NCBI GenBank assembly: GCA_014621425.1
Contig: JAANBB010000251.1
Location: 1-57,963 of the forward strand
Reading direction: 5' to 3'
DNA length: 57,963 nt
DNA from: Cylindrodendrum hubeiense
Lineage: Eukaryota; Ascomycota; Sordariomycetes; Hypocreales; Nectriaceae
This document shows positions 54,956 to 57,963 of this stretch, one piece after another (within the stretch, counting starts at the first letter, position 1; the number at the start of each line of letters is the position of its first letter). The notes under the pieces were generated by a model. That model worked only from the letters and a program-made list of their open reading frames with translations. It was not told the DNA's origin and did not search any database. A program made the translations under genes and the position numbers.

Positions 54956-56369
54956 AAACCGATTGGGGAGCAATATTGCCCCAAATCCCCACCAGACTCC
55001 AACTCGCTCTCCACTGATCAACCAACTGCCTCTTGATGGGGATATTGACCATCTCCCAACATGTGTGTGTCGTAGATAAGATAACCGGGCCACTTGGAAG
55101 AGGTGGTCATTCCTCGTGATAACCCTTGTCGAACAGGCGCTCCCAAGCTCCTCAGGCCTGGGTCCAAGGTTACACAAGTGGCGCTGCGTTTTGATGACCC
55201 GGCGTCAGGCATGACCGCATAATAGCCCAGGTATAGGAACCTGTCTTGTTTTCTCTTCCCCCGTTGAGTATCCATACAGCACCCCCTCTGCATCGAGCAG
55301 GTCCAATGGGAGTTGAGACGGCGTGGTAATGGTCCAGCAGCGACGGAATTCAAAGGCGATGCTGGGCCTGTAACATGGCCCATCCCAATATTGAAATCCC
55401 CCCTCCCCCCCCTCCGGAAGCGAAAAGGATCTGGTTTGGCGCTGCCCGTCTATAGCGCGATCAAAGCGCCCCGGACGAGTTTGGCCCGAGCCGTGGTCCA
55501 TGATCTCACGTCAAATGAACTAGCGAGGGAGCACTGATCGCAAAATGACAGGTCATACGCAAGGCGGGACAAACCTGGCGTTGTGCATATCGACCAAGAA
55601 AGTATGGGCCTAGGGCCTTTGGACCTGTGGCTTGGATATGATCTGTGTGCCAGGGTTGGATCCGAAATGATTGAAGTCGCCTCGACTGCACGGCTCTCGA
55701 GCGCGACGCAGGCCACGCCCCGCAGGTTGTCTCCCACATGTTGACGTCGGCCTGGAGTTCTCGACCTATTGGCCCCCCACATCTTCACATCTTGAGGCTG
55801 AGGATCACTGGGGTCCCCGTATGGTGATGCAGAGTGGCCCACGCAGCCAATCACCAAGGCTGCTCGCCGGCTACTCGCCGGCTGCCAAATGTGGTCGCGC
55901 CTCTCTTCGGGGTTAACAACCAGAGGGGCATGAGACGGCACTGGCTGTTTGGATGGACCTGTTCTGTCAACATGCATCTCCTCCTGCCAGGCGCTTTCGG
56001 GACTGGGATTGAATGCACTTTAGTCCCGAGCTGGCAAGGGACGGCCCTTTTATGATGCCTGGCAGCTGAGCATGCCATGGGCTCCTCTTTGACAGCCTGC
56101 TAGGAGCACCAGGTATGAAGCAGACATGCACGTTGAGAATGGGCCCTCAATCACTGTGTGCTTGGCTTTGATCCCCCCCCCCCCTCCCAATTATAAAGCA
56201 CACGCTTTCTCCAAGACTCGTTCTGCTCCGCTGCCCAGAACCAAGCAGCTTCCTCATCATTTGTGGTGTCACGGCCTCTGTCGTCTTTTCTCGATACCGA
56301 TATTACATTGCATAACACGAGACGCCCGATTAAAGCACGCCCGGCCTTGTACGGCCTCCCGTTTGACCC
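54956..56369. other. Intergenic region
   Basis: 3' flank of the WD40 gene and upstream region of the RRM gene. A C-homopolymer of about 10 nt lies near 56174. Open frames on both strands lack coding character. Confidence 0.5.
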
Positions 56370-57935
56370 ATGTCCACAACCACGTTGGAGGTTGGTCCCG
56401 GGGACCAGACAGGGACGTACTATATCCCAATCGCTAACGTACGTTGCCGTCATATGTCTCTCCTTGCCTTGGCTGTAAACCTGACTGACGACTGTAGCTG
56501 CCCTTTGACATCACGTGGGCTCCATTGAAAGACTGGATATCATTCCAGGTCGAAGTCGATCGGGTCGAAGTCTTCCCGGCCAGCACATCTGGATGGGTCC
56601 GCGTAAAGGGCAGGGCCAACTTCGAGAAGGCATTCAGTAATACCCCCCTTACGTCTGCCATTTCTTGATGGAAGGGAAGCTGACGAGACACTAGAACTTC
56701 TCAATGGCGGCGCCATCTACCAAGGCCGTGCCCTTATTGCAGACGACGCGAACAGGACCAATCCTATCTGGGTAAAGCAGGGTGCCGATTCCTCCTCGCC
56801 CGGCGACTCTCCAGCGTCCCCCTACCGGACTTCTCCCCCGGCCCGTCGTGAATCAGATATATGGGGGGTCTTGACGACGCAGTCTTGGGCAGTCTCTCGC
56901 GGCCAGGTATGCTCCTCCGGCACTACCCCCCGGCAGAGAGTTCTCCTCTAATCCGATTACTTGGTTCTATAGCATTACCCGAGAGGTTACATCCGAGAAA
57001 CGGCGGCGAACTACGCTGGTCAGCCGGTGGCAGTGCACGACTACAGCTCCCAGCCATCGATGACGACAGTCACTGGTATGCCAACGAGCTATGTGGCTAT
57101 GGACTCAGGCAACTACTATAACTACGGCGACCAAGCCAGCGGAACTGCCTCGATCGGCCAGTTCGCTTCTGCCTACCCTACTCACTATCGCGGCGGCTAT
57201 CAAAGTGGCTACCAGAGCGAAGGGGCTCAGTTCACCGTCCCTTACCATGGCCGAACTGAACCACAGGCTTATACTGAGGGCTATGCAACCTCTGGGGCTA
57301 CCCAGCCTCACTACCGAGCTACAGAGCAGCGGAAGTTGCACATCTCATCGTTCCCACAACAGGCTAATCTTGATGAGGTGAAGTCTTGGATTCGTCGCAA
57401 GGCCGGCCCCAACAAGATAACCACGCTCGACGTCCCCCAGAACAGCAACAGTAGATACCTCCGAGGGCATGCGTTTGCCATTTTCGACAATTCTGCAGAA
57501 GCCGCCAAGGCGATGGACCAGCTGAACAAGGCACGATTTCAGGGCCGGCGAGTCACGGCGAAACCTGCCAAGGAGGGCGTCACGGATCTGGATGTTGACA
57601 GCGAATTGATGTCTTCGGAACCAGTGATTCCCACCGGTCCCTCCCGCGACAAGGAAAGCGGGCACTATCGGAGCGAGAAAGGCCACCGTTCTAAGCAGAC
57701 GGGTTCTGGGGGCTCGGATAAGAAGCGATCCTCATCAGACAAGAAGCTGCCATCGTCATCAGACAAGAAGATATCGTCCTCGTCAGACAAGAAGTTATCT
57801 TCCTCGCCAGACAAGAAGGTATCTTCCTCCAACAAGACAAACGAAAAGAAATCATCGCCACCCAAGGAAAAGAGCAACAAGGATTCCGGGCCTGTCATCG
57901 CCGACGGGTCGTCCCGCAAGCGAGAAAAGCGGTGA
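56370..57935 (+). CDS. Two-RRM RNA-binding protein with Lys/Ser repeat tail
   Basis: Four exons (56370-56438, 56498-56636, 56695-56906, 56973-57935) give 460 residues; the introns are 59, 58 and 66 nt. The first RRM spans the first three exons: YYIPIANLPFDITWAPLKDW (RNP2-like), VEVFPASTSGWVRVKGRANFEKAF (RNP1-like GWVRVKG) and LLNGGAIYQGRALIADD. A Tyr/Gly/Ser/Gln-rich low-complexity middle follows (YYNYGDQASGTAS, HYRGGYQSGYQSEG). The second RRM is KLHISSFPQQANLDEVKSWIRR...RYLRGHAFAIFDNSAEAAKAMDQLNKARFQGRRVTAKP. The last 110 residues are Lys/Ser-rich with an octad repeat based on SDKKLSSS and a basic RKREKR end, probably nuclear or RNA-binding. Prion-like and RS-like regions suggest an mRNP or stress-granule type protein. 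I do not recognise a named ortholog. Confidence 0.87.
57715..57833 (+). repeat. 24-nt coding repeat, octapeptide SDKKxSSS
   Basis: Five tandem units of about 24 nt (SDKKRSS, SDKKLPSS, SDKKISSS, SDKKLSSS, PDKKVSSS) lie within the C-terminal tail of the RRM protein. Synonymous differences between units indicate that the array is not brand new. Confidence 0.9.
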
Positions 57936-57963
57936 TACTTGGACGGGAGGAGGCACCCTCTCC

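Noticed and set aside
1..57963. CRISPR array, prokaryotic operon or intact transposon
   Set aside because: No spaced direct repeats of CRISPR type, no transposase or reverse transcriptase text, and spliced genes throughout; the window is eukaryotic.

Overview
The window looks like nuclear DNA of a filamentous ascomycete, most likely Sordariomycetes. The class is an inference from the short GT-AG introns (mostly 49-168 nt), CT-rich leaders, wide gene spacing, and the protein set: carboxypeptidase Y, a fungal GH16 glucanase, SDO1, a fused molybdenum-cofactor gene of the cnxABC/MOCS1 type, and a WRAP73-like protein. I cannot name a genus. I support 16 protein genes at moderate to high confidence, one weak hypothetical gene and one tRNA in about 58 kb.

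Layout: 0.4-3.5 kb, a large single-pass membrane protein (-). 8.5-10.0 kb, a GT34 alpha-mannosyltransferase (+) behind a long leader. 14.6-15.7 kb, a secreted GH16 beta-glucanase (+). 16.3 kb, tRNA-Gln(CTG). 17.1-17.7 kb, a MAPEG protein (+). 18.3 kb, a small cysteine-containing secreted protein in an AT-rich stretch. 19.2-21.2 kb, a sucrose-transporter-like MFS/GPH protein (-). 22.8-24.5 kb, an unknown multipass membrane protein (+). 26.3 kb, a 150-residue conserved-looking protein. 28.1-29.2 kb, an F-box-like protein with an unresolved N-terminus. 30.5-32.3 kb, a convergent ribosome pair: RPS18 (+) and SDO1/SBDS (-). 34.6-36.3 kb, vacuolar carboxypeptidase Y. 40.1-41.6 kb, an ELO-family fatty-acid elongase. 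42.9-43.9 kb, a FYVE zinc-finger protein (-). 43.9-50.2 kb, a 6 kb block with no gene I can support. 50.2-52.3 kb, the MoaA-MoaC fusion (-). 53.2-55.0 kb, a WRAP73-like WD40 protein (+), divergent from the molybdopterin gene. 56.4-57.9 kb, a two-RRM protein with a Lys/Ser repeat tail.

The genes are mostly unrelated housekeeping and membrane or wall functions. This is not a biosynthetic cluster, and I see no intact transposon. The most striking observation is in the molybdenum-cofactor gene. The intron joining its MoaA and MoaC halves has a 5' splice site that, if the intron is retained, reads Gly-Gly-stop. That is the C-terminal double glycine known to matter for stand-alone MOCS1A/MoaA. One fungal locus could therefore make either a free MoaA-type enzyme or the fusion. 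Intergenic DNA also carries recurring TAGGTA/TACCTA clusters, one of them a near-perfect stem-loop, that match no feature I know.
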